A stretch of DNA of 64,000 nt from Haliclona indistincta (GCA_964017065.1 OZ024787.1:3686503-3750502), one strand, 5' to 3'. Counted from the first letter of the stretch, positions 24,093-35,944 are shown. Notes: generated by a model not told the origin, from the sequence alone. A program made the numbers and translations.

Positions 24093-24350
24093 ATACTGAT
24101 CTCTTGTGACGAATTTAATTTCGCATTTTTGTAAGTAAACAAAAATGTCTCCTTGTTAAGAAGAGCTGCTATACTTTCCTGCTTCATCATCTCAACCTTC
24201 ATAAGTGACTCTTTGTGAAGTTGTGACCGTGAGTGTTGGAGAAATCTCTCGCGTGCTTTTTTCCAGTTGTCAAATCCACTATTCACAAAGGCATCTTCTT
24301 TCTTCGTACTTGCCATTTCGCCATGCCACACTTGCCATTTCGAACACAAA
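24083..24350 (-). pseudogene. hAT-type transposase fragment (TTF-type zinc-finger region)
   Basis: The minus-strand frame contains DAFVNSGFDNWKKARERF, then QHSRSQLHKESL and about 20 further residues. The FxxxGFxNWKKAxexFxxHxxSxxHk pattern is typical of the N-terminal TTF-type zinc finger of ZMYM1/DUF4371-like hAT transposases. The upstream cysteines are only partly present (SKWQVWHG), and the frame ends at 24083 with no DDE or dimerisation domain nearby. It is a decayed fragment. Confidence 0.6.
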
Positions 24351-24598
24351 AACGACAATAAGTACATAACACACGGGTTCTTGTACAGCAAAGGGTTAGC
24401 CATGGGTAAGTAGCATACCAAGTAGTGCAAAATAACCGACTTTTTGACCTTGCTGGCGATGTGTGCAAGCAATGGTAGTCATATCCTTAGGTTGGAACGG
24501 CGTTGGATCGTTGACTGTGCAGCATTCAGAAGAACACTGGGTGGGTACTTCTAACACATGCAGGCACCAGCGCCGACGATGGACTGGACTGAGACGTA

Positions 24599-25024
24599 GC
24601 CTCGTCCCCAGTCCCTCTTCAAAAGAGGGCCTGGTATCAAAGTTCAAAGTTCAAAGTTTATTGAACTTTGAACTTTGATACCAGGTATACACTGACAGCG
24701 CACGCGCGGGAAAACGCGTGCGCATGATGAATTATTAATTACAGGAGTCGACCTCTCGCTGTTCTGCCTTCAGCGTGAAGGTACACACCAACGACTGGAG
24801 CGCAAAAGATAGAGCATCCTCAAACGACATCTCTGTGTAAATGCTCTAGGAGGGGTTCGAGCGTAGCTGACCAGCTGACTGTGCGCTGTAATACTTTCTA
24901 CGTCATACGTGGTACGGACGTGTACGGTGAAGGTATCCTATTTTCCCAGAAAATCTGGGAAATCTGGAGCATGCGCAGTCAGTGTATACCAGGCCCTCTT
25001 TTGAAGAGGGACTGGGGACGAGGC
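24599..25024. mobile_element. TA-flanked inverted-repeat element 1
   Basis: It is bounded by TA (24597-24598 and 25025-25026). The left end reads GCCTCGTCCCCAGTCCCTCT and the right end is its reverse complement, with inverted ends of about 38 bp that continue inside as far as TACACTGAC. A hairpin of about 50 bp (TATCAAAGTTCAAAG and its complement) is inserted in the left end. The inside has no gene. The TA duplication suggests a Tc1/mariner-like mobiliser. Confidence 0.8.
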
Positions 25025-25026
25025 TA

Positions 25027-25597
25027 GCCTCGTCCCCAGGCCAATTTCTTAGGAAATTAGGCCTGGTAACAACGGACTCGCGCATGCGCCAATTTTTCCG
25101 CGAGAAATACGTACATGACGCACGTAATGGGCGGGGCCTATCGTTAACTCGTCATCGCAATCAGCTGTTTGCTCAGACATGGCTTCAGCTAATCGTCAGT
25201 GTAGATTGTGCGGAAGCTAGCTTATAGTAGCTTAGAAAGCTAGCTTATAGTCAAAAACGAACGGTAAGGTGTGGAAACACAGGCTCTTGCCAAAACCTGT
25301 CGGTACCGTAGCCAAACAAAAACGTCCCTTCCATTGTAAACCGCGTTGATAGCTGTGCGTTGCTCCGGCTTCAGAACTAGATCTGGCGTCCCTACCTTCT
25401 GCAGCGCGTAAGTAACCGAGCTAGAGAATTCAACAGCCATAACGGTGGAACGAGTCGGCAGTACAGTATACTGATTATGACGTTAGACTGTCACGGATAT
25501 AACACAATAATATACGGTTTCCCAAATATTTGGGAAAAATTAGCGCATGCGCGAGCCGTTGTTACCAGGCTGTCTTTTAGCAGCCTGGGGACGAGGC
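25027..25597. mobile_element. TA-flanked inverted-repeat element 2, carrying a helicase fragment
   Basis: It begins GCCTCGTCCCCAGGC immediately after the TA shared with element 1 and ends GCCTGGGGACGAGGC before TA at 25598. The subterminal parts also match in reverse: GTAACAACGG, CGCGCATGCGC and AATTTTTCC. The inside holds a RecQ-like exon fragment (minus) and a short plus frame at 25178 (MASANRQCRLCGS) that stops at once. Elements 1 and 2 lie head to tail. Confidence 0.8.
25215..25440 (-). pseudogene. RecQ-like helicase 5' fragment with a 5-nt insertion
   Basis: From an ATG at 25440 the frame reads MAVEFSSSVTYALQKVG, then LVLKPEQRTAINAVYNGRDV and FVWL. This is the Q-motif and pre-Walker region of RecQ-family DNA helicases. 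The Walker A region follows in another frame (PTGFGKSLCFHTLPF), displaced by five extra bases, CGGTA, after the Trp-Leu codons. Downstream helicase motifs are absent. It lies wholly inside the TA-flanked element, so it looks like host exon sequence captured by a transposon or used as filler. It cannot make a helicase. Confidence 0.75.
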
Positions 25598-26292
25598 TAG
25601 GGACGAGGCTAGACTGAGACGGTGATCATGATTCTGTACAGTTTGTCACGGCAGTAGTACGATCGTCCTCTGGTTCACAGAATGGAAAAATAAGATGGAG
25701 GCTACATAGATCTACACAGCGTTCAAGCGCTGATGTTTCGCCTGGTGATGAATTTTATACGTCCAAAAACACTTAGATCTGCTCTCTGGCGTTGTCCCAT
25801 CTTACATTAGCAAGGAAATTGCTCGAAATTGTTACAAAAGTGACGAACCAGGAAAGGGTGAAAGTAAATCGAGTTTCGTCACCTTCGTTTCTTTCTTTCT
25901 TTTTTGCTTGCTTGCTTTTTGCTTTCTTGAACATTTATTCAGCTTCAATTTGATTTTTTCAGTTTGCTGATAGTACAAAATATAACAACGATACATAGTT
26001 AAACGGCACATAGTAAGAAATATTGTCGAAAATGCAATAAAGGTTTAAAAAACCATACAAGTATCAAGCTGAAACTTGGTTATGGAATCATATAACAATG
26101 AGGGGTTCACCATTATCAAGTTTCGAGAAAATCCCAGAAGGTCATGCCAAAAAGTTGTTGAGAATGACCCTGTATAAAAGGTCAGAGCTGCGCAATAGCA
26201 GATGTTCAGCCCCTCCCTTCAAATAAACCACGCCCAGAGAATTCATTTTCAGTTTCGCCATCCTGGTTCTGTGTCAGCGAGTAGAGGTCTAG

Positions 26293-29200
26293 ATGGCGGA
26301 ACATTCTCGTAAGCATTGATACATATACAGCTGATTTTTCATACTAACTTCTTGCAGCGAGAAAACTGACGAGATATGAGCCTGCACCACGTGATGGACA
26401 CACACTCGGTCTTGTTGGCGTAAACCTGTACCTGTGGGGAGGATGGGTGGATGGTATACCACGAGTACACGATAGTCCGGAGAAAACTAAGTTGTTTTCC
26501 AGTGTGGACGTGTTTGAATCGGACTCCGGGGACTGGATACAGCAGACCACCAGTGGAACACCGCCAATGGGAGTGAGTGGATATTGCTGTACTGCAGTGG
26601 ACGACTCTATCTACTACTTCGGCGGGTGGTGTGGACATCCCGGCTGCTATCATAATAATGTGCACAAACTGAGCACTTCATCACTTGACTGGGCGATACT
26701 ATCTCCCACTGTGTCAATGAGTGGGGCGCCGATGAAGAAAATGAACTGTGGTATGGTAGCATTCAGGGATGGTGAGGAGGAGTTCTTGTTTGTAGTAGCA
26801 GGGCGTGGTTCAACCCCATCATATTATCAGTCTGGATCACGATATAAAGCTGTTGTGGGCAATGCAGTGTGGTGCAATGAACATCATACATTCAGTCTAA
26901 GCACTAGTGAGTGAGTTGTTGTGTTATTCGGCCGCAGTGCTCTGAGATAATGAAAGTGTTGTTAAATCAACAATTTGTCAATTTCTTCTTTGTTGATCGT
27001 ATGCTTGTCTCCTGCAGGAAAGTGGATGTCACCAACAGTCATTGGGCAGCCTCCTCCTCCATGTCATGACCTCACTCTCACTTCTGTGGATGAACGAAGA
27101 GCTGCTCTGTTTGGTGGTGAGATTGGACTAGGTGTAGCCAGTGATGACCTACTGATACTTGAGCTGACCAAACATTCTTTGGTGAGTATATGATGTTTTA
27201 ATGTGATACAGTATTAAACTTGTCTTACTAGTATTGGACCAAGATCAACAAACCTGTCATCCAAGAATGGCCTGCATGCAGGTGTGCTCATGCTGCCGCA
27301 TGTGTGAGTGGATCACTACTAGTAATAGTGGGAGGGAAGAATAATAAACGGAATGCCATAAGTGACTTTTGGGTTTATGACTTCACTGCAACAACGTGGA
27401 GAAAGGTATTTGCAACTGTTGTAAATTATGAGATACATGCAGGATTACTATAATGAGTATGTATAGTAGTAGTCTGGCTGCCTGTTCATTCGCATTCAGC
27501 GGAGAATGGTGGCTGCCAGACTAAATGCGAAGGCGCTGGGCTGCCGGACTATCCAGCCTAAGAGTATTGTGCCACAATATAGTATGTCACTGGTCACCTC
27601 ATTGATGTACACTGTACATTGTAGGCCAATGTGTACCAAATCAACAATTCCTAGCTGAAATAACACTTTTACTTTCAATCTGCTGTAAACTGAAGGCTAT
27701 ACAATACCCCAGACCTAAAACTGTAGATGCTGAAACACAATCCCTAAACCACTATAACTAAAAATAAGTCAGTCCTAGCTAAATCTTATCAATTCAATGG
27801 TATGGAAACTATCTGTCGATTTAGTAGACTATAGTATTGGCTCAATAGCTGATCCCTTAAGAGTTAAGATGATCTAGTGAAGTTAACTTTGCATGTTAGG
27901 CCACTCTGGTGTTGCCCTAGCTTTTCAGTAGCAAAGAGATTGCTCAAACACAATATTGAAGTGATGAAATTTTATTTTGTAATCTTGGCAAACTTTTAGA
28001 CATTTACAATTCATGCATGCACCACTACAGTGGAACCTCTCTAAGGCAGACATCATTGGGAACAACAAAATTGTCCATTATAGAGAGGGTGTCCTCTGGT
28101 CAGGGGTTTATTATACATTATGTGGGTTATATTTGGGATTCAGTGAGTGTCCATTATAGAGAGGGTGTCCTCTGGAGAGGGGTTCCACTGTAGGTGAAAA
28201 TATTAGCACTTGATCCTAGTACATTCTAGCTAGCTGATGCTTTTTCAATCATTTGTACTATCATGCTCCCTGTATAATCTTTAGTTACTGTTCCATGCTG
28301 GCACAGTTACTGGACGTATATTCCACTCAATCTCCGCAATACAACTGTCATCTTTCAGTGCATTGATAGTAGCCTTTGGTGGACAGAAATCAGTCCTTGG
28401 TGATAGTATATCTCAAACTGACTTCATTGAACTCAGTGAGTGTGCTGTCCTGCGACAACGAGCTGGTGCATGTATAATATTATTATAATAATTTTCTTGT
28501 GCATGCAGTCCAGAAAGGAGATAATCATTGGGAGGTGGGGAGGGTAGGAGCAGCCTTGAAAGACAAGAAAAAGTACCAGCAAATGGTGTCAGACGGAAGG
28601 TGGAGCGGAAGAAGTGTAGAGAGTCACCTCCGTGAGGTATGACATAGTTTCTCTGAAAATAGTTACCAGCAACACTTACAGCTGGAGAGTGCCAGAGAGG
28701 TTGACCAGCGACTGATGACAGAGCTACTGCAACTTACTAAAGAGAACAAACAGGTTTGATCATTGTGCTGCACAAGTGCATAATAACAATCCATTTGTGT
28801 ATATAAAACAACCCTTTGCCTGTTTTGAATTGTGGTTTTAATTTTCCATTGTATATAGGCAATAGAGAAAGAGCAACAACTGATGCAAGAGAATCAGCAA
28901 CTGACCAGAGAGAGGGATCAGGTAGTGAGGGATTACCAACAACTTCTGACAGCCAGCACTAGAGGACAGGAAGAGGTCCAGCAGCTCAGACAGCAGGTCA
29001 GTGATCATGCGTAATGACGTCACTTTACTGTTTTCGTACACTCTCATCCTCATCAGCTGTCAGTCATGGGTATTGCTGCTGCAGATGGGGCATGGCAGAT
29101 AGAAGAGCACCCCCACTGGGTGGTGAGGAGAGAGGAGGTGGAGCTGACTGAGGAGGTGGTGGGTAGAGGAGGCTGGGGTGAAGTAAGGGTTGCCAAGTTT

Positions 29201-29896
29201 CGTTGTCTGCGTGTTGCTGCAAAGTTCCTGTATGATGTAATTCTGTCTGACTACAACAGACGCCAGTTTGTACGAGAGATGACAATAGCCGCCAAGCTAC
29301 GCCATCCACACCTCATGCTGTTTATCGGAGCCACAAGGGAGGGACAAGCCATTATATTAACAGAATTGATGCCAACCAGCCTGCGCAGGGAGCTGGAGAG
29401 GAGAGAGATGCCTCGAGCTCACACCACCTCCATTAGCCAAGACGTAGCCCTTGCTCTCTGCTACCTTCACCAATGGCAGCCACACCCGATAATCCATCGC
29501 GACATCAGCAGTGCCAATGTTCTTCTTGAGCCTCTCCCCAATGGCTGCTGGCGAGCTAAGGTGTCTGATTATGGATCAGCCAACTTCATGAATCTCGTCT
29601 CCACCACCATCGGTCCTGGTAACCCAACCTATGCTGCTCCTGAGGCCAACTCACCTTTTGATCACTCACCTAAAATGGACGTATATAGTTACGGTATCCT
29701 CCTAGTGGAGATGCACCTCCGAGAGCTCCCTGAAACTGATCCAGAGCGTCGTCAAGAACAGATTCAGCGCATCCAGTGGGTCAGCATGGTCTCCCTCATT
29801 AGGAGGTGTACTAGTGAAAGACCAGACCATCGACCGACTATTAGCAATGTAATAGACCTACTGGCTAGCATACAACAAGAGCTGACTACAGTATGA
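26293..29896 (+). CDS. Kelch-repeat / coiled-coil / TKL-like protein kinase, copy 2
   Basis: Nine exons: 26293-26308, 26358-26906, 27018-27181, 27232-27405, 28285-28435, 28509-28636, 28682-28753, 28859-28996 and 29057-29896. They total 2,232 nt (743 residues), all frames closing. The first Met is set by MAEHS before a 16-nt first exon. Residues about 10-390 form a Kelch-type beta-propeller with GG turns (YLWGGW, YYFGGW, ALFGGEIG, VIVGGK, VAFGGQ). Residues about 394-467 form a coiled coil (EKEQQLMQENQQLTRERDQ). Residues about 480-743 form a kinase domain: GRGGWGEV loop, Lys520 in VAAK, HRD 611-613, D635-Y636-G637 in place of DFG, then APEA and RPT. The layout resembles the TKL group, so Ser/Thr or dual specificity is likely. 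No transmembrane segment or signal peptide is seen, so it is probably cytosolic. Confidence 0.9.
28020..28190 (+). repeat. interspersed GTGGAACC-type repeat in the kinase intron, copy 2
   Basis: Orthologous to the insertion at 16665-16835: the same ends and the same two GTCCATTATAGAGAGG blocks, with only small differences. Confidence 0.8.
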
Positions 29897-30095
29897 AGAA
29901 TTGACTGTCGTAAGGCACAGTTTTTGTCGTCTTTTATTAATTTGTGATCATTTTCATTTTCAATTTTCGAAAAGATACTAAATTATTGTTCTTGAATGCT
30001 TTTCACTAGTTATCACAAGTAAACATAGATATCTGGGCAAGTTTATACAGCTGAGGTATGGTTACCAACTAAATCGTACAACAACAGTGACAGAC

Positions 30096-33000
30096 CTAGT
30101 GTACCCTTCTAATGTAGCCAAAAACTGGTTCAACAAGCCCAATAGAGTCAAAGAGAACAAGCGCTAATACCAGGTAGTAAAGAATATTTAGTAAAAACAC
30201 CGGAAACACAGACAGCACTAGACTCATGACAGCCCAGATCACATTGAATATTAAGAGTGATACGACAGTTTCCCTGCATGGAGAGAAATAAGCACAGTAT
30301 ATTATACTTACAGTACAGTACACAATACATGTATAATACCAGCTGCACGAGAAGTAATTTTAAAATGTGACAATCGATGCTAATTATACATGCGCATGTG
30401 TGTAATAATGTGTGTGCAGGAAATAACTGAGGCCTTACCTAAAAATTGACTGGGACAATGGTACTATCCGATTATGATGGTACCATAGCAACGTATCGAC
30501 TTCCCTCTTGAAAGATATCAAACACTGTAGAACAATACACAATTTAACTACTGTTTTCATCTCAATCATAATTCCCTTCCCCTCCATTCTGTTTTGACAT
30601 TATCATTTTCTTTTCTTACATGTAACCAGACAAGGCAGCATAGTATGGGGTGATCCCATATCCAGCCATATGCAAAGATGCCAATGGCAACTTGTGGTAC
30701 AACCAGCACTTCAAATAACACTGCGAGCATCTTCAACCAAGAGGTGTCCTGCTGTACCTGAGAGGGAGGGATAGAGTAAGATAAACAGAGGGAGGAGGGA
30801 GAGAGAGAGAGAGCCAGAGAGAGAGGGAGAGAAAGAAGGTAGCATACAACATGCAAATATTTGCAAGTGCAGTAGCTACATGTAGCTATAGGTGATGCAC
30901 AAGGCACACACACACCACTAATTTGCTTAATTACAACCAATAACACATACCATTGCTTCCTCATCAGAAAGGTCGGTGCTCTGGAATGGATGTACAATCG
31001 GTAGATACATCTCATAGTAGTGGAACAAGTAGAGATACAGTAACATGCTGCGAGGAAAGGTTCTGGATGATAGTGCTAATATGACAGTTTGAACTGGATA
31101 TGCAGCCTACAGACAATTTCAAAAAAGAATAGTTCATTTTAGATTTAAGTGGTAGATCCAGGGGAATCGGGGGCCAAGTCCCTCCCTTTCACGTTCAAAT
31201 TTCATTTATTATTATTGATGACCACACCTCTGTAATTATGACGTGCTTATTCACACACAAATGTTACTACTGATGCACAACGAGCAGCTAGACTACAAGA
31301 AGCGAACCATGCAGAGTCAAAGGATCTAGAGCCGGTGTCTGTACTGAACTATTATTACGAAACACGAAGCATTCATGTACTTTAATGAGTCACATGTTGC
31401 TAAGTTGACCCCTCCTTCTTTATATCCTGTATCTGCACCTGAATTACTTGTGTGGATGTAAATAAATCTAGCTTGGATGCGGCACATTAAACAATCAGAA
31501 GGACAACTGAACCCTTTTTACATACCAACACAACCCTATGGTGCTTAAGTTGTGTCTCACACATTTTGATCCCACAAGCTTAGAGCAAATCAGAGCCGTT
31601 TTCTATAGCACCGAAACACTGGTCACACTCACATCCTATTTAGTACTGTCCACCATCAGTATTGCACTGACAATCGATGTGCAGTGTAGACGTGATTAAA
31701 CTATACATATTTTTTTGAATGTGCATTTAGAGCCCTAAGGCTATTAGGTATACAATATGGCACAGTTTTGCATTGCTGCTTCCAAAATATTTTTATGCAG
31801 GCTGCAAAAAAGTTCTTGGAATCAACAGGGATGCAGCTGTTGTTAGCCCAAAAATACAGATATGTTTCTTTCTCTATTCTATAGAGACACGAACAGTGTG
31901 TGCAGGTAGTACCAGTAACACTACTACAGTACAGTAAACAGAAATGAGGATTTATTACTAAAAATACTAACATAGAATTCACTGAAGCTGGTTGGGTGAA
32001 CATACTCATCCTTCTTGAGACGATTGATAGAAACAAACAGAGACTCTATCGTGAACTGTTGTGTAATATTCAATCCAACCAGGGTCTCATTGGTCAACAG
32101 GAACAAGTGAGGACCATCAATTCTCTATGGAAGAAATAGAGCAAGTACACAAGAAGTTGCATGTAGTCACATTTACAATAAAAAAATTATTCATACCAAG
32201 AGTATGGTAAAAATAATGCACAAAGATATGCAGTTGTCACTATAAGCATTGCTGAAAAACCATATTTCCGACATAATATCTGCATAATACCATCTAGATT
32301 TTTTGTAGCAGCTGTTTTCCTAGTGTGTGGATGCTGGTTTACCGCCTTTATGAGCGAGTACCAAAACTTTGGTCTGGGCAAGGTGCTGCTGTTTACTACA
32401 GCATTTCAAAGCGCTTTCATCCATCCGCTGCTCAGAGATAACTGTCACAGGTGGTTGGTGTATCATCTCTGCTGTACTGTTACATGTACAATAGTACAGA
32501 AATCGAGTCATGAACAAAGTGAATCAAGCTGTTTATAGCAAATTTCACTTACGTTTGAAACTATGTGTAGCGTATGGTGTATATAGTTGGTATTATTGTA
32601 TAGCGGGAAATTTTCACAGAAGAAAATTTTGCGAATGCACGAGATGCAGGATTTCGCAAATAATATTTTCGCGAATCTGTGCTATTGCCCTATCTTCATC
32701 AATTACATTCGCAGATAAAATTTTTGCGAATAGCCTGTAATTCGCGAAATTCGCGAAATTTTTCTTCCGCGAAACTTTCCCGCTATACGGTATCTACTGC
32801 TGCAATTGCTCAATAACCACACTATGCATAATTTTCGAACAGAAGCGAAATCTGTTGTACTGTGCGAATGCATACGTGTACCAAACGGTCCAAACCTATG
32901 CTATAATCAAGACAACCCAGTCACACCAATTGACCATCCTACTTGTACAACTGAATTCTTCACTATAACATACCTCGCGTTCAAAGACCTCCTTACAGTC

Positions 33001-33742
33001 CTGCTGTACTGTCTCTCCTTGTATACTCATCCACTTCATCACATCATCTGCTGACCATTGAGAGACTGGTTTAGTCACAAATCCTCCACCAACACCTTTG
33101 AACACTAAAAATAATAACAAAAACGACACTGCCTGAGGGGGGAGATAAAGGAGGGAAAAGTAACGAAGTAAAAAGAAAAGAGGAAAACGGAGAGAAAGAG
33201 TAAAGCGGTTAAAGTCTGGTTTAAGTATGACATCGGGTGATGTTTTAAAATTAATATTATTGCAGACAATTTGGGGATCAAATTTTGGTGAATGACTTGG
33301 ATGGCTAAGTTGTTTCGGTAAAAGTTTGAAATTCTGCCTACTATACAAGAAATTGAGGTGCATAATGTATTATCAGCCTATTCAAACCACTTCCTGGATG
33401 TATAGTATGCACTTTCACCTACTTTAGTGTCATGAGCGTCATTTTGTCACCAAGCATCAACTTACATTGTACAATTAGTCATTTGTGCAATACCTCGTCT
33501 CAAAATAATTATTGTCCTTACTCAAAACTACTGTTTGTATGTGTTCACTTACTATGGCTAAAAAACCAATAATCCATGTACCGACCACTTTGGCGATTAC
33601 TTTCATTGCCGAATCAGCAGCTTGTGGGGTAGGTGTGCCTGAAGCCTCGTGTCTCTGATCTGTTAATGCTTTTATTTCTTCAGGAGAAAGCTGTGCTTTG
33701 CGTCGAGCCAATTTCCGAGGCTGTGCCTTTTCCAAAATTTCT
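30096..33742 (-). CDS. BFAR-like SAM / multi-membrane-segment protein lacking a RING exon
   Basis: Minus-strand exons: 33742-33553, 33132-32974, 32124-31972, 31106-30951, 30757-30620, 30524-30439 and 30273-30096. They match the full homologue at 50319-54339 exon for exon, and the phases agree. The encoded 353 residues begin mid-codon (REILEKAQPRKLARRKAQL). Then follow a membrane segment, a SAM domain (VSQWSADDVMKWM, CKEVFERE), a conserved VQTVILAL / LLYLYLFHYYE / LPIVHPF block, and C-terminal membrane segments ending FGYIRRVH. In bifunctional apoptosis regulator (BFAR) this part anchors an ER ubiquitin ligase. No RING exon appears between 33742 and 36690; a Kolobok-type MITE begins about 110 bp upstream. 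The gene is therefore either RING-less, uses a distant first exon, or is a partial duplicate. It is convergent with the kinase gene. Confidence 0.8.
30758..30840 (-). repeat. GGGA/GA purine tract at a minus-strand 3' splice site
   Basis: Read on the minus strand this is a CCCT/CT pyrimidine tract ending in the CAG acceptor of the exon at 30757, the same arrangement as in several other introns of this window. Confidence 0.75.
32595..32792. repeat. MITE with TATAGCGGGAAA ends
   Basis: The left end TATAGCGGGAAATTTTC and the right end GAAACTTTCCCGCTATAC are inverted. The inside is rich in TTCGCGAA words. About 200 bp, intronic in the BFAR-like gene. Elements with these ends are widespread in animal genomes and are usually attributed to hAT-type transposons. 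Confidence 0.75.
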
Positions 33743-33853
33743 CTAGTCAAAAGAGATAACAGTTAATATTGTACGATAGAAACTGGTTATTATGATCATA
33801 CTCGAATAGTTTCAGCAGAAAATTAACATGTGCCTGATGTTAACATGCATTAA

Positions 33854-34579
33854 GGTGGCGGTATACCCGTTTTTATGAATATTAATGAGCGACTTTCTTT
33901 TATCTGCAGCTCGTGACAGAGCAACGCTAGCTGCGTGAAACTCGCTCTGATGCATCAATGAGTGTGTCTCAATGTATAATGCAGCTTGAAACGTTGCACA
34001 ACATTCTACAGCAAGGAATAATGTAGGAACAATCGACATCGTACGGATACGCATTTTTCACGCCAAAAATCTCTCCTGACTAACCGTGCAGCGGCAAAGT
34101 TTACCAGCCGAAACTCGACTCTTATAAACCATTTCTAGGTGCTGACGAAGAGTTTTGTTGACCCACGCTGAACGTAGCTGTTCTATGCATCGACAAACAT
34201 GGACGTCACTGCAAAATCAGCCATGATTTAGAAAGTAAAAGTGTTTTTCTTAAAATCAGAACAACTAAATGCAGAAAACTCTTCGTCAGCACCTAGAAAT
34301 GGTTTATAAGAGTCGAATTTCAGCTGGTAACCTTTGCTGCACGGTTAGTCAGGAGAGATTTTTGGCGTGAAAAATGCGTATCCGTACGATGTCGATTGTT
34401 CCTACATTATTCCTTGGTGTAGAATATTGTGCAACGTTTCAAGCTGCATTATACATTGAGAAACACTCATTGATGCATCAGAACGAGTTTCACGCTGCTA
34501 GCGTTGCTCTGTCACGAGCTGCAGATAAAAGAAAGTCGCTCATTAATATTCATAAAAACGGGTATGTACCGCACGATGG
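33854..34579. mobile_element. non-autonomous Kolobok-type element with long inverted arms
   Basis: Flanked by TTAA at 33850-33853 and 34580-34583. The left end GGTGGCGGTATACC is the same as the ends of the full transposon at 40237-44088. The two arms (about 33866-34150 and 34255-34568) are near-perfect reverse complements, so the same 60-odd-residue open frame (MRIRTMSIVP...) appears on opposite strands; I do not treat it as a gene. The outer right end is degraded. Confidence 0.85.
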
Positions 34580-34852
34580 TTAAATCACAGTGTAGTAAAC
34601 AATGAATAATGGAGTGCATCTAACAATCAGTGTCAGCTCAATATTATTATTGGTCAATTTTAGAAGCACAGTGCTACCCGGAATGTACAAAAGACAACAG
34701 ATATGCTAAAAAAATTATGATTGTAGACAAGCAAGACTATTATATCAAACAATGATTGTATTTTGCACCAATTTTAAAACCTGGTGCATTAGATCTAGAA
34801 AGTCATACAGAGGGGGAAATACTAATATTCAATTTTATAATGATAACTAGAG

Positions 34853-35235
34853 TTCTAATGAACACATACCCGTGCGCTGAGCTAGGGACTACTCCGGCAT
34901 TACTGCAACATGCACGTTACAGCTAGCCCATAGACAGCTCCAGAAAAATAGATGATAGCATACATGCACTAACAGTTGATTGGCACATCACAGAAGCTCA
35001 AGAAAGACTGATACCGTAGCCTCAAGAAGTTTAGTGGCTCTGACGTACGGTACACGTGAGACTGAGTGAGGACATCGACATGGATAGGAGGATAGGAGGT
35101 TAGGTGACACACCTACAATACTGTAAAGTGCTCTTCCAAGGACACGTAGCTTTAGAAAGCCATGGATTAGTCGCTCGAGCAAAGCTTGCCAGCACAGAAA
35201 ACATCTTCATAGGACTTTAAATTCAGTGAAGAGCT
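34853..35235. repeat. dispersed repeat (second copy at 46925-47560)
   Basis: Blocks such as AGTTCTAATGAACACATACC, GTGAGACTGAGTGAGGAC and GGACACGTAGCTTTAGAAAG recur in the same order at 46925-47560. That copy is interrupted by a MITE and this one is not. No gene is supported. The flanking DNA from 34584 to 36690 otherwise has no recognisable gene. Confidence 0.75.
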
Positions 35236-35944
35236 GCAGAGAGTGTTTTTGTGGAGATCTTTGAGCAGTAAGACGCAAACAGCCGCCGCGTTTTTTGACG
35301 ACACACACACATATATACAATTTAGAGTATGATACCATACAAGATCAAAGGCGCCTACAGTGCTCTATATTCCATAGTACGCACTGCCCATTGTTCAAAC
35401 AGTGCTCTATTTTCCTAAACCCATTGTTCTACAGAGACTATTCAGTGTCTTTAACAGCGATCAAAAGGCCAGAAGAAAGCTAGATAGGAGGGCCACGCCG
35501 TTAGCAATTTAGGTGACGTCAGGTTTATCCAGGGCGCTACAGCTTCTCAAAGACAGGATGAAACCGGAAAGTAGCTACATGGCAGCGTAGCAAGTAGCTC
35601 GGCGTCACTGCTGATGTACGTTCGATGGATACTTTCATCCACGAGGTTCGGTGAAGTCGTTCCTCACTGATTCATGATTCCTTCATAGCTTAGCCCACTG
35701 GTAAGCTTTGTTAGATAAATAAGACATGTCTTCTTTTCTGGTGTTGAATTCTCTGCTCCTATCATATTCCCAAGTCGAAATCACAGCGCTCTCGTCCACA
35801 GCTACCTTCCACCATGTGCTCGTGTAACGATTTCCGCATAATTCCGTAAATTCCCATAATGGTAGCGTTTATACTGGACTGTCTTCGGCCTGCTAGCAGT
35901 ATCCCTTATGGTAATTGTACAAGGTCACACTCTAAACCTGTTAA

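Noticed and set aside
33812..34583. Two similar 70-80 residue open frames on opposite strands
   Set aside because: They are the same sequence in the two arms of an inverted-repeat element; no domain, and the frame is not expected to be expressed.
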